Source: Ceratocystis colombiana
Taxonomy: Eukaryota > Ascomycota > Sordariomycetes > Microascales > Ceratocystidaceae
Assembly: GCA_026419805.1 (NCBI GenBank)
Contig: JAOSLS010000004.1
Span: forward strand, 245,712 to 309,711
DNA: 64,000 bases
Direction: 5' to 3'
Part shown: in pieces, positions 11,489 through 23,520 of the stretch
How positions within the stretch are numbered: position 1 is the stretch's first letter
Layout of the letters: each line of letters begins with the position of its first letter
Program-made: the position numbers and the translations under genes
The notes under the pieces: generated by a model
Told to the model about the DNA's origin: nothing
Database searches by the model: none
Seen by the model: the letters and a program-made list of their open reading frames with translations, nothing else

Positions 11489-12434
11489 ATGCCGTCTCGC
11501 AGCTCAGCCCCGGCGCCCTCCTCGACCCAGCACCAGCAGGACCAGCAGAATTATTGCCGATACCAGAAGCAAAAACACCAATATACCGCCTTCCTGATAG
11601 TCGACCTAATCACACGCTCGCTCGTTATTGCCGGCAGTATCAGCATCATTGCGCTTGCCGCAAGCGTGCAACGTAGCTGTGGCCTAACCTTTGTCAAGGC
11701 ATATATCCTGGTATGTATCTCCGGCTTCGCTATTTTGCTCTGCTTAGCTGTTGCAGAGGCTAACTCGTTTCCCGCCTAGGCATCTATCCTACTCTTCCTC
11801 TCAGTGTGTATTTTCGTGCGAAACGTTTTGCAAATGTCCGCACCCCGGCTCTGGCTCTTCCCACACCGAGCTAAGCATCAAGCATCTGCTCCTGATACGG
11901 AAACAGGCACATCTACCTCCCCCCTCCATCCCCCCCGCCACTCCGTTCTCCCGCCACCACCGCCATACCAGCCGCCCACAGGGGCAGACCCTGCCTCTTC
12001 ATCAGGATCCTCTCGCATCGCATGCTTGTATGTATCTATCATCGATATTTTAGGGTGTATCGTTGCTTTTCTCGGACTGTTCTTCACGCTCCTTTCCGAC
12101 CAGCACCTTCTTACCCCTTCATCCACATCTGCATCTGCATCACCAGCGCCATCCTCCACAACAACTCTAGCCATTCGGGCAACGCTTCAAGATGGGGAGG
12201 TATGGGAGGGTGGTTCAAGACAGGTGAATATATACGTCCTGTTTGGGCTAATAGCGTAAGTCACTAGTTTTCGTTAGCATATTGGGTTCAGAGCTTGTAC
12301 AGCTAAAGCTTAATCTCCTCGTTTGCTAGCTCTTGCTAACTCATCACTCTAACAGCGCAGTACAATTCACACTCGCCATGTCAAACTGTTTTGCGTTTTG
12401 TTTGCACTCTCCAGCACCAAAAAGCGGACGCTAA
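11489..12434 (+). CDS. Four-span membrane protein, unknown function
   Basis: Three exons: 11489-11710, 11780-12255 and 12356-12434. The introns are 69 bp (GTATGT...CCTAG) and 100 bp (GTAAGT...AACAG), and the splices keep one frame for 258 residues. Four hydrophobic stretches are visible: about residues 34-60 (FLIVDLITRSLVIAGSISII), 66-96 (crossing the first splice, AYILASILLFLSVCIF), 165-190 (CLYVSIIDILGCIVAFLGLF) and 225-245 (crossing the second splice, VLFGLIAAVQFTLAM). Long Pro/Ser-rich loops lie between spans 2 and 3. The layout recalls small fungal tetraspan or MARVEL-like membrane proteins, but I see no diagnostic motif, so the function is unknown. That both splices rebuild membrane spans supports the gene model. 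Confidence 0.75.
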
Positions 12435-12802
12435 GAATAATTGGAACGATAATGAATAAAAAAAATAAAACAATTAAAATATGTACATATATGAAAGAAA
12501 TAATAAATACTTCACGTGATTGTCCAAGGCAGGAGGGAGATTATGCCAAGCTTGCGCAGTCCATGTACAAGTCCTTCATTAAACAACATCTTAAAAAGAC
12601 AAACCCTATTGTTTTTCATGGACCAAAAAGACCGATCACCATTGGACCCATAATTACCAACCTCCCCAAAATTTCCCCACTCTACCTTCGTTTGTTATCC
12701 ACAATTCTGCCAGCCCTCATGTTATGTACACCGCCCTAGTGGTATAAAAGGAGAGCTAGCCCTCCATTCTTTGTAGATTTTCTTTTTCTCCTTTTCTTCT
12801 TC
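12435..12802. other. Intergenic region with the U1 promoter
   Basis: AT-rich 3' flank of the membrane-protein gene, followed by the upstream region of the U1 snRNA gene. A short match to the U6 core (AATTGGAACGATA, near 12438) is not followed by other U6 sequence. Confidence 0.5.
12743..12749 (+). promoter_or_regulatory. TATA box of the U1 snRNA gene
   Basis: TATAAAA about 55-60 bases before the inferred U1 5' end. The spacing suits an RNA polymerase II snRNA promoter; inferred from sequence only. Confidence 0.6.
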
Positions 12803-12962
12803 ATACTTACCTTATTCCGGTGTCTGGGGATCAAGAATCCTGGACACCAGGTCGGGTGGCCTGCATTGCACTTCGCGGAGTTGCCTGGCTTCGATTGTCC
12901 TTCGGGGCCATCGGGGGTGGAATTTTTGATTTTTCTATTCACAATGGATGCATATCTATTCT
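12803..12962 (+). ncRNA. U1 spliceosomal snRNA
   Basis: RNA core of the U1 snRNP, which pairs with 5' splice sites. The 5' end ATACTTACCT (12803-12812) is the invariant U1 sequence complementary to GTAAGT donors. Stem-loop I pairs GGTGTC (12819-12824) with GACACC (12843-12848), with an inner GGAT/ATCC helix; its loop region GATCAAGAA resembles the U1-70K site. Stem-loop II carries ATTGCAC (12865-12871), the U1A-type loop, closed by C-G pairs. Stem-loop III has CGAT/ATCG arms (12892-12895, 12910-12913) around a TTCG tetraloop. An Sm site AATTTTTGA sits at 12921-12929, and a 7-bp final stem AATGGAT/ATCTATT (12943-12960) closes the RNA. A TATA box lies upstream and T13 follows at 12964-12976. 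The order of elements matches U1; the exact 3' end is estimated. Confidence 0.92.
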
Positions 12963-13214
12963 GTTTTTTTTTTTTTCGTTATTGTGACGGCTGGTCTGTC
13001 GCTATGAGGAAGAAAGTCTTCACTTCAAGTGAATGAGCGGAAATTTAATTCCCATCCTAGAACAATGTGTCTACTCCAAAACCTACGAAACGTGCCAACA
13101 AAATGTAGGACGCATAATAGGTGTAGGGCCCATATTATTTGTATTCTGCCAATTTTTATTTTTCACCGCCTTCTATTTCTATCAGTTCAAGTGCCTTCCT
13201 TGATTGTAAACCAC

Positions 13215-16200
13215 TCACCGCCCTCCTGCTCCTACCGTCCATTCCCACACCCGCCCGTCCTCATCGCCCGTATAGACTCCTGTTGGCATTGCCATGATAC
13301 ATGTGATTGCTCCTACCGGCGCTTGTTCACCGTTGCTGCCTGAGCCGCTCTTGTTCACGGACTCTGGGTTGTTCAGCATGCGGACTGCCTGTAGTGCCCA
13401 GCAGCCGTTCTTGACCACACGCTTCCATACTGTTACTTTGCCACGACGATGGCCAGTGAAGATTAGGTCGTTCTCCACCCATTCGGTACCAGAGCCGTCG
13501 TAAAAAGCGACAGTATGCAGTGTGTCTTCGTCATCTGTGTTGGAAGTTGTTGAGAGTGACGATGACAACGATGATGTCACACGTTGGTTTAGAATCACTT
13601 CGCCGTTGATATTGTACAGCACCACGGAACTGCCTACACCAATCAAGATGTCGCCATTGGCTTCACTGACCGCAACACTCTCTACTCGCTGGCTGCTAGG
13701 CACGTGCAATCTGCGCACAAACTCCAGACGGTTTAAGTCCCACACGCAAGCCTGTCCCTCACTGATACTCACTAGCATGCTAAACGCTGTGCTGGCAGCA
13801 AGTATCTCAACAGGCCGACGATGGCCGAAGAGCGCCTTGCGTAGTGCAAGATCTACCGGTCGGCCGTGTGACGTGTGCATGGCAAAGACACTGATGACAC
13901 AGTCTTCGCCAGCTGTAACAAGTGTCTTAGAGTCGGGCACTAGTACGGCCGAGAGCGGCGCTGAATGAAGGTTTTCGCAGAGCCCGGCGGACTTGCGCGA
14001 TTCTGAGAAGAAGAAGCGGACAGAAGCATCGGCAAAGCCAAAGTCAAGATACTTTTCATAGGGCGCAAAGTGGCGCCGGAAGGGCGAGGCAACTAAGAGG
14101 CGGTCAAGCTTAGTAGCGTAGATAAGGGACGCTACGCGATGATGTGTTTCTACAGGAGGTCGGGTTAGTAGGAGTAGAGGAGGGGAATAGGGAAAAGCTA
14201 CAAAAACTAGCAAATTAGACTCACCTAAGATTGGGGCTGCCACACGCGTTAGCCCATAGACCGAAGTATCAAGTCTACGACCTGGTGGATGCATATTCTC
14301 ACGCTGGGGGTGGGGTCTGCTAAAGACCATTTTGGGTGTCTGGCCAAAGTTGTGAATCACCCCAGCAGCAATGCGCTTTTCCTGCAAATCCTCGATATCG
14401 TCAAGATTGCGTGCGCCCTCGTATGACTGCCAGTGGAAAACATTCATGTTGTCAACGGCCTGGTCGCCCACCTGCTTATAGCCAAACACCAAGTCTATCC
14501 ATGCGTGCAGGTTCTGGCTGACGTATGGACACTCGAGAGCCTCGCGGTTTTTCTGCACGAATATTTTGGGGTCGCCATGGGCCCATGGGGGTAGTTCAAC
14601 ATCGTCAACCGGCGTGCCTGTGCTTTCGCGTGTGCCAAAGGCATAGCCATTGATGTTGCTGAGGAACTCAGGTAAGCAAAAGAATTCAGGAATAAGCTCG
14701 CGAACATCGGTTTTGTGCTCAGCAGATGCGCTTCGCCATGCACTAGGGATACTGTGAAAGAGGCGATCAGCGTGGTCAAAGGCGCCACCTTGCAATAAAA
14801 TAAAGGAGTGCACAAAGGGCGGTAGGCGGATTAAGTATGACGATACAATCATAGCAGTACTGTAGTGCGTGCCGTAGTGGAAGGGCTTTTCCCCAATCTC
14901 AGCCAAGGCTGCGTAGTTTTCATGATACGCTGAGATGCGGCCTGGGGTTTGGGCACCCATAGGTTTGCTCAGATCACGGAAGGTAGCAGGGTCGTTGAGA
15001 TTCAGCTCTGTGCTGGTGTAATCAGCCAAGACCCATGGAAACACGGGGTATTGCGTGAGGTCGTTGAATGTACGTCCAGCCATGGTGTTGATCATCATTA
15101 GATAGTGAAAGTTAGACATTTCGCCTCGCTGCCAACGCCGGGTAACAGCGTGGAGTGGGTTGGATGTTGCCTGTGAAAACAGCCCACCAATGCGTGATCC
15201 TAGGCCAAAGCCGGTCGGCGTATCGTCAGCAACACGGAGGACCCGCAAGCTTTCCAATCGCCAGGCATCATCATTTGACGGAGCCGCAGCCCCGGTACTG
15301 TGCGGTGCCTTTCGCGATAGTTGCATAAACAAGTCATTGCGCCGTATGGGGTCGATTGTAGTTAGGAGGTAACTACGGCCATCGGTAAAGAACACCTCGA
15401 TAGCGACGTCACGAAACAGGAAACGCCGCTTACTAATGCTTAGCACATGATCCCAGCGCCAGTGCCGGCTCTCCTGCTCCATCGATCGCATACCGGCTGC
15501 TGTGGCTGTGGCTGTAGCTTTGGGATCCATGATGATTTGGGAGTATGGATCGCGTTCATCAGGCGGGGCCTGCCAGGCATTCACAATCTCTCCGGAAGCA
15601 CAGTGGAACACGCCATCCATCATGTATAGCGCGTCTTTGCCGACAATAAGAATCCCCTCGGCCGCTTCTAGTCCTATGATGCGTGAGATATTGAATACAG
15701 CTTGGACTGAGTCATCGGGCTGCAATCTTCGCATGACCTTGCGGTTTTTGTCTTCGAAACCGTCATCACCGCCATCAGCAGCATCATTGGGATCATCAAT
15801 AAGCTCAAAGTCGTCCTCGGGTGAAAAGCCGTCTGGCTCGCCCTGGGTTTCTGCTTCGGCATCACCATCTGCCATGACTTCTGGAAAGACCTCGCCATCC
15901 AATGGCTGTTGTTCCCCTGAGGGATCCGTGACGATAGAAATCGAAGCCGACTCAGCAGACAGCGTAGATCGTGTGTCTGAAACAGCACGTGATCTGGGCT
16001 GGCCGGGGCCGCCAGAAGCAGGCATTGGGGCATTTACTCGGAGCGAAGCTGCGGCTGCTGTCATAGATACCACACTAGCGTCGGTGTGGCGGCGTTTCGG
16101 CTGATATTCACTGTGGGCCGTCGAGTAGTCCGGCAGTAGGCGTAGTCGCATGCGATTACGGCCCTCGGTACGATCTAGCTTCCACTTGGCGGCTGTCGGG

Positions 16201-19200
16201 AACTCTGCCGGGTCCGGGAATCTAACTACACCGCCAGCGTCGCTGCCAGCCCCAGGGCGCGTCAGGTGGCGATCCATTTTGGTGTAGGCGTGTGTTAAAA
16301 AGACCATGTCATCGGTACGGTCCTGCATCAGCCTTTGGTGGCGCGTGTGTTCAGTGTGATAGATGCTCTTCATCCATGCACTATTGCTCATAGTGTGACG
16401 GTGAAGAACAGTACTGCGCATCATGCTTTCTGAGTGCCAGTGACGAAGTCTGTCTTTGCGCCGAGCTAGACGGCCACGAGCGCTTTCGGCAGTGCGCTGG
16501 TTCTCGGTAGCGACAAAATCTTCCCATGACTTGGCAAGGTTTCCAAAGAAGAGTGTGTCTAGGGATTCGCGATGGCCGTCTACCCAATCAAGGAAGGCCT
16601 CGTTGTCCATTTCCGTCACGACTTCAAAATCCTGAAGAAGCATCGCTGTATGATGGTTGTGACTACTATTGCTGCGCCCTAGAAGTGATGAGCCAACCAC
16701 TGGTAGCTGCCCTGAGACTGGCCGCAGGAGCATGGCAGCTGCCTCAGGCTTCTGCACCATCATGATACGCATAATGGTAGCGGCAGCCACACGGATTGCT
16801 GGCCGGGAATCCACCAACTTAACGTACAGCTGGTACAATAGGAGCCGCATGTACTCATCGCCACTCTCAAGGGAGCTGAGAATAGCCGCTTGCCAGTACA
16901 TAATCTTGTCCATGACTGCTAGAGCTTTGGCATCGTCAGAGCCGGAGCTGCCCACCGTTTCAGCGTCGTCCATGTCTGATAGCTGCAGGAGCATTACCTT
17001 GAAGAAGGATCCTCTCAGTGTTGTCACAGCCTGGGAACACAAACGAACGCTCTTGAGAGCAGCGACATTTGACTGCTGAAGATACTCAAGACACAACCCT
17101 GTGAATTCTAGCATGCTGTCAGCCCCACCAATGAACCAGCCTGCAAAAATGGAGTCAACCACCACATGTACATTGAAGCGTGCTAGGTTCATAAGGATGC
17201 GAGGCTCTGTAATGCAGCTGAGGTTTAGCTCAATTTCAGTCTTAAGGTGCTGTATGGTGTTGCGCAAGATATATGATTCAAAGTAAGCCTGGTGCTCTTG
17301 GAAGCCTGGGGGGATTTTGCAGGCCAAGTTGAAGCCGGGGAACTCTTTGCGGTTGAGAATCTGGTCGGAGAAGATGGCAATAACCAGCTCCAAGAGTCCC
17401 TGGAGAATGGTATTGCTGGTTTGCTGGTCCTCAGTCTTTTTGGCCTGCATAGCGTTGCTCTTCTCCTCTGGTACCGTCATATGGATGTTGTTATTGTTGC
17501 TGTTGTTAGTCTTGCTTTCCCTAGTAACAGGAGACATCAATGGCGTCAGACGGGCCGAGCTAGGCCCTTTCTTGCGCTGTGATGAGTCTTTGCTGATGGC
17601 ATCTGAAGTGAGAAGCACAAATGATGATGCCCTCTGCAGTCTTGAGGTTGAAGAACCGCCTGAAACCGAAGCTTGGGATGTTAAGCCTGAGCCTAGAATA
17701 CCACCGCCGCCTATCATGCTCGGTACAGTTTCCGACCGCTCTCTATGCGGCGAAGCCCGGCGTACAATCGGCGCAGCAGTGGACCCAGCCATGGGACGGA
17801 TCATGACGTCGCCACCGTCAAAAGTCAGTGTCGAATCGGTTGAATTGAGCTCGATTTCAGGGCTGACAGCATCGGTTGACACAATGATAGGGTACAAAGC
17901 GGATAGTAAAAGACTACTGTAGTCAGAAGACAGGGCAAAATCACGGAATTCCGAGGATGAGGCATGCAGATCGGCGAGAAACCGTGTGATAGTCTGGATT
18001 ACGACGACACGCATGGCAATTTTGTCGACATCTTCTAAAGAGGAGCATTAGAGTTTGTTTATTTAGTTAATTGTGCTTTTCTCTTCTAACTTACTTCTCA
18101 TACCCAGTGCTTGGGATAGCTCCATGGAGCGTGCTCTTGGACGCCTTCCCACTGGAGCACTGGTATTCAAATTAGAGGTAGAGCTAGAGCTGGGGCTAGA
18201 CTCTGAAGGCTGTTTCTGTTGTTGTCCCTGGGTTTCGGCATCGGTTCTGGGACTAGCAGGTGACTCTGGATGCCCCTGAAGACTCACAATTTGCTTGACA
18301 CCATGCTGCAGCATCGCCATGATAACCGGGAGAGCTTCGGGACATACAACACGCGGTGACTGGAAGATATCCATGAGACTAAAAAAGTCAAATGTACGCT
18401 CAAAGTCAATAGCTGCCACATCGTATCCAAACATGATGCTGAAGCAAATCGGCCATAGGGTGGGAATATCCCACCATCGCCGAAGCCGCGCTGCCATCAC
18501 CGCAAATCCACCTGTCTTGGCTGCAAATTTGGCCGTGTAAGTGGCGCCATGGGTCACCAACACACGAGCTAAGATTTTGGTACCATAAACCACAGCCTCA
18601 GCATCGTCTTCGGTGAGAAGGTATAGCAGCCACTTGTTGGTGACAGTACGAGCAAATTTGCTGATGGCAGCTGTACTAGCATTGTCACAGAGCAAGTTAG
18701 AGTACCAGCCTAGGATCCGGATTCCAATTTGTCTCCTGGGGAGAACCTTGATATTATTGTTTTGAAAAGTTGGTGGTGTAGATGCGCCGCCTGGGGAATT
18801 GACTTCGATTGTGGGGCGCCGCGCTCCGGCGGGTGTGAAACTGAGTGATCGATTACTAGCGGATCGTGGCCGAGTGATGCGCGTATTTATGGATGCCGGC
18901 GTTGACGACAAAGAAGAAGCAGACGACCCAGTAGCTCGGAGCATGTAGGTGATAAATAGGGCCAAGGCACGCTGAACTTCGCTGCTAAAATTGGACTTGA
19001 CAAGGGCTTCAAAGGCGGACTTGAAGGCAGGGATGATCTCTTCGGTAAGAGACTCACTCTTGAGTGCCTCAAGAAGACGCTTGATGATTCCTATAAGGGG
19101 GGGGGGGGGTTATTAGAATAAATCAAATGACCTAGCGATTGTTGCAAGACTTACTCATGCGCACCAGGCGTCGGCTATTAAAGTCGTGATACTTGCTCTG

Positions 19201-22014
19201 TACCGCAAAAGTCGTGAACTGTGAGTAGTAGAGCTCTTGTGTTTCTATCGCGGATCTACGCCATGTATCTACATCGATGAGCAGAATACGGTATGCCAAC
19301 GGGTTCACAATGAACGACTCGATTGGATTGGCATTGTTGTATCCTACAAATTTCAGCACTAGCTTGAGTAATCGCAGCGTTAGGCTGTCGCGTTCGTCTT
19401 TTCCAATCTTGAGCGCCGGAATACGAACTGGCGTAGACCGGTCTGAGCCAGATGTTGGCATTCCAAAGCCAAGTTTGGCACGAAGGAGGAGGCCAAGAAT
19501 GGCATATCCATTATCACGCTCCATTGCGTCGCTGTTGCGCCAACTATGACGCACACAGGTGAAGATAATCTCAACAACCCGTAGCATATCTTCGGCTGAT
19601 TGAGTGCTATGGAGGAGCTTGAGGGCTACTGGAGTGAAGCCTGCCAAACGCCACATATTGTCGTCAATATATGATGGAGTCACCACAGTGGGATTTCCTG
19701 AAAGCACAGCCATGCCGTGTGGCCGCATAAAGGCTTCAGGCAGAAAAGGAACTGCGGCGTTGACAGCAACTACCGGGCCTCCGCGGCGGAAGACGTTGGC
19801 CAAAGATACAGCGGCCTGGCGCGGAAGCCAGTGGAATAAATTACTCTCGTGGAAAACAATATCGTCACGATACACAGAAGTAGGAAAGAAGCTCAATAGG
19901 GTCTTGTTTTCGGGCAGCAGAAGCGAGGCTTTGCCACGGATCGCACGCAGGATATCGGAGCTCTCGTCCTTGCCAGGATGGAGCATTTCGTTCCGCAGGC
20001 CAAGAGTGGCTGATGCTTCATATGTTTGAAAGCCCCCCAGGCTATCCTGGAAATTTCCCTGGTACCGTGGTCCAAGCCCGTAATGCACTGCCAAAAAGTC
20101 GTCACTGAGAGCATCGTCCAATAAATGTGCTGAAGCCAGAGACCATTTTGAAGATACTTTTCCAGCACCATGGCGACTAGATAGATTGCGAGGCGTACCC
20201 AGAAATGCTTGAACCGGGACTTGTGGTTGGGCCGAAGTAGACTTGATGGCTGGCCCGCCAAAGCCACTTATATCGCCGCTCAAGCCGGAAACATTTGTCG
20301 AAGCTGGTAAGGGTGCAAGCGGGTATCCACAACGGACTTGCTCTATGAATTCGCCATTGACATACAGCGAAGCCTTGCTACTAGACATTGTTCTTGGGCG
20401 GCGGTGCACCAAAGCCACATGATACCACGTACGCTCTTCAAATGCAATAGCCTTAAACCGCACACTAGGTCGGGACGAAGTGACGCTTGTTTGCAGAATA
20501 AAGTTGTGTGTGTCTTTTTCTAAGTACAGCATCAGGAAACATGTTTGTGACGCATCAAACACTCCAAATATTGTGGTGTGCGTGGCAGGATCGAACCTAT
20601 CAATGCGCAGCCATGCTGTAAATGTGTATCCTGGAGAATTGACTGGAGGGAAAGGCCGACCAATAGTTGGCAATTCAACAGCGCTATATCCATAAAGAGA
20701 TAAGTCAAACTGGAAGAAGGCTGGGCCGGCATACTGCGAGGCCATCTCTAGAGAAAAGCCTAATGCATCGGGGGATTTTGAAGTCAGAAGGAACTGGGTA
20801 TCAGCAGGTGTTGGGATGCCCAAGTACATGAGCATCTTGCATAGATTCATGAGCATGCTGCGCTCAGCCGAAGCCAGAACCAATGACGGATCGGTGCTGA
20901 AGCAAACGCGCAGAAAGTCCGATAGAGCGCCTGATCCATGTAACGCCGAGAGGTTGAACATTGAGATGGACACGACGCTCGCCAACACCCGTAAAACCAG
21001 CCATGAACACAAGCTTACTGACTCTCGTATTTCAGAAGACACTAGTTTTGAACGAGCCATAGCTAACCAGAGATTGACCGTTGCTCTCAGAATATCAGGG
21101 TTATGAAAGTGTGTAGTAGGCGTGGTGATCTGGCGTACTTGAGCAGTAAGGGATGCCAGACGGGCACTGGAGTCGTTCTCCGCTGAAACTTGTATCAGAA
21201 TACTGGAAGCTTCGCTGACCTCGATCTTGGTGCTCTGGGTATTAGAATCGTAGTCGCCCTCATTTGTACTGGATATCTCGTCCGCTTGTGCTTGTGCTAA
21301 TGCTTGTGCTCGTGCATCTGAAGTCTCTGTGGCCACTACACTATCAAATAAGGTGTCAAAAGCTTTATCGCCAAGAGCAAAGCTCAGTAGTTTGCCAAAA
21401 AGGCTATACACAGCCCAAGAAGCCGACTCGCTACTTTCCGCTAAAGTAAGCAAACTTCCTCCAAGCCCGATGTTGGCCAGCGTCGCCTCTAACGTCTCCC
21501 AACCTCCAGCGGCACCAGAAGCCCCACCCCCACCGACCTTGCGTTTGAAGAATCTCCGATTGCCCGAATGCTGCGCCAGCACAGCACCCAGAACGTCTAG
21601 CCATGCGCGCAAAAACTCAAAGAGCAGAGATGTCTCTTCATTTGTGCGAGTACACGGGTTGTAAAAGCCAGAAAAACGGTGCAGTGCGGTCAGCAAAAGG
21701 CCGAAGCCATCTTGGTGGCGGAAATCGTCTTGGAATGGATTGGGTGCGGGCCGTGACGTAAGAAAGACTGATATTTTTTGCAGCGCAGAAGAAAGAGTAG
21801 GGAGGCTCGGGTAGGTGGGCGGAGCCGGAGAGGAAGAAGATGAGAGAGCAGAAGCGGGGGAGGATTTTAGAGTCGGGGCCGACGGCACGGGCGGGAGCGG
21901 TTCGGAAGCGGTGCGGAGGGAATCGAGAAGAGACGCCAGGACATCATTGGCCACCGACGGTGGGATAGACGACGTGGTGACAGAACGATAGCGTCGTGGG
22001 GTCGGGGTGGCCAT
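13215..22014 (-). CDS. BEACH-domain WD40 protein (Bph1/beige/LYST family)
   Basis: Giant BEACH protein of the kind that acts in membrane and vacuole/lysosome traffic and cell-wall sorting (family knowledge). Exons 19155-22014, 18095-19090, 14225-18034 and 13215-14149 give 2866 residues. Visible in order: an N-terminal helical region; a concanavalin/LamG-like segment near 460-600 (GYTFTAWLRIDRF, WYHVALVHRR); a long armadillo-like middle; a PH-BEACH segment near 2060-2190; the BEACH domain near 2245-2530 (GEMSNFHYLMMINTMAGRTF, FHYGTHYSTAMIVSSYLIRL, LIPEFFCLPEFLSNINGYAF); and C-terminal WD repeats (GHRRPVEIL, VWDLNRLE, GDEDGRVWEW). Introns are 64 bp (19091-19154), 60 bp (18035-18094) and 75 bp (14150-14224). 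The last has no stop and is a multiple of three, so retention would add 25 residues. The first intron has a C13 run before its acceptor. Confidence 0.93.
19097..19109 (-). repeat. C13 tract in intron 1 of the BEACH gene
   Basis: Thirteen consecutive C on the coding strand (G on +) lie between the branch-like CTAAT and the TTATAG acceptor, in place of the usual T-rich tract. Confidence 0.9.
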
Positions 22015-22016
22015 TG

Positions 22017-22056
22017 TCGAGGGTTCGAGGGTTCGAGGGTTTGAGGGTTTGAGGGT
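22017..22056. repeat. 8-bp tandem repeat TYGAGGGT x5 in the BEACH 5' leader
   Basis: Five head-to-tail copies: three of TCGAGGGT, then two of TTGAGGGT. On the coding strand they read ACCCTCRA and end two bases before the ATG at 22012-22014, so they lie in the untranslated leader or core promoter. Confidence 0.95.
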
Positions 22057-22194
22057 TCGAAGATGAGGAAGATGAGGAAGAAGTCGTCAGCGACGACGGA
22101 CGGTAAGGGGACCAGGTCAAGCGAACCTGTATTTTTGAGGGGTTTTGCCCGAAACGTGACAAGTATGATAGCAAGTAAATTCAATCAAAGTTCT

Positions 22195-22204
22195 CTAGGG
22201 TTTT
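22195..22204. promoter_or_regulatory. ACCCTAG element upstream of the BEACH gene
   Basis: CTAGGGTTTT on +, AAAACCCTAG on the coding strand, about 180 bp before the start codon. It is one of several telo-box-like elements in this window. Confidence 0.35.
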
Positions 22205-22473
22205 CGGTTTATAGAGCTTTTCGTTTCCCAGCAGTCAGGCAGGCTGCTGAAGGGCAAAGAGGGAAGCTTGTTCACGTTCACTATCAAGGCTGCAGATGCA
22301 TAGCTTCGCTTGACTGCTCTACCTTTTGCCTTGCTTATCAATGCGCCTGGGGGCCAGAACAAAGCCTAGAAGAAATGTGGATAACGGGCGTCGTCAACTT
22401 TCCGATTAAATCAGTTGCGATTTTATCGCTCGCTCGCTCGGGTTGGGCTTTGTGCGGAGATCGTGAAAGTTTG

Positions 22474-22493
22474 AAAAAAAAAAAAAAAAAAAA
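22474..22493 (+). repeat. A20 homopolymer
   Basis: Twenty consecutive A, followed by an AT-rich, partly self-complementary stretch to about 22530. Nothing marks it as a retrocopy tail. Confidence 0.85.
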
Positions 22494-23520
22494 GAATGAA
22501 TATATGTATATATATTTATTCACTCACTGCATTGAGTTTTTAATTTGCATTTTGTATCTGTGTTTGGCTGCCACGTCTCTAAGCGTTCTTTCCATCTTCT
22601 GGGTTGTCCTTCCTGTCTTGAGAATTCTTGGCCACAAATTGAAGTTGACAAGCAAATACTCGGCACGTAGTAAGTACCTTGTGCTGCAAGTTGTGCTGTA
22701 ATACTACTTTAAGCCTTTGCAACGAAGGATTTAGGCAAGCAGGGAAGGAGAACCAAGGGAGGAAGGAATCAAACGGCACCCAAGCTTCAAAAGAGGCACT
22801 TGCGATTCATTGTCAATGCAAAACACCTCACTCTGCAGTTTCAGGACATCAACAACTCCGTGTGGGAATAGGTAGTATCTCCCGAAGCTAAAGGAGCACG
22901 AGGCTGAGGCTTACATAACCACGTGAACCAATAGAAATCTACGGTGGCTTTCAACGCTTCAGTTTGCTTTATATCTGAACCTCGCCCAATTTTCCATAGC
23001 ATGACGATCGATCAATTATTCGATAGAATGAAAAAGGAAAGTTGATACGGCACGGGGTGCTGCATCCCATTAGTTTGTAACCAAGCCTTGTCTTTTGCCG
23101 CGATTGACGACTACGAAAACTGGGCCACGCAATGCTACATTACGGTACATTCATTCATAATTACAGGCTCATCAAGCAATATTCAAAGATAATCAGCATC
23201 CAAAAGATATTCGAAATAATAATAATTGATAAATAAATAATAAAGCAATAAACAAGAACAGGTGCCCCATGTGTGTGTGCAGCAAAAATATCCGATCATA
23301 ACTGTGAGCTGGAGGCAAAAGCAAGAAAACCAGAGAGAAAAACATTACAAAGAAACGAACCAATAAATCCATGAACGCGCATAACAGGAGGTAGTAAAAA
23401 ATGACTAGAAAATGTGCCGTTGGCCAGCGCTATAAGCGTCTTTTCAGTCTGGCAGGCCGTTGTCAAGCGCGTCCCTATACTCCCGAGAGCCAATCTCAGT
23501 TAGACAGACTACTTACTGGC

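Larger units (their letters stand above)
22015..23520. other. Intergenic: BEACH gene promoter and proteinase B 3' flank
   Basis: Next to the BEACH start lies a 5-copy 8-bp tandem repeat (22017-22056), then a CTAGGGTTTT element at 22195-22204. Further right are an A20 run at 22474-22493 followed by an AT-rich hairpin-prone segment, and ordinary sequence to the proteinase B stop. The frame at 22063-22701 spans the A-run and looks non-coding. Confidence 0.6.

Noticed and set aside
12438..12450. Match to the U6 core AATTGGAACGATA
   Set aside because: Not followed by the U6 CAGAGAAGATTAGC region or the 3' part; chance similarity in AT-rich DNA.
12736..12942. 68-codon frame on - over the U1 gene
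   Set aside because: It is antisense to a structured RNA gene and has no protein support.
22063..22701. 212-codon frame through an A20 run
   Set aside because: It includes a polyLys run from the A-run and ends without domain similarity; it lies in the BEACH promoter.
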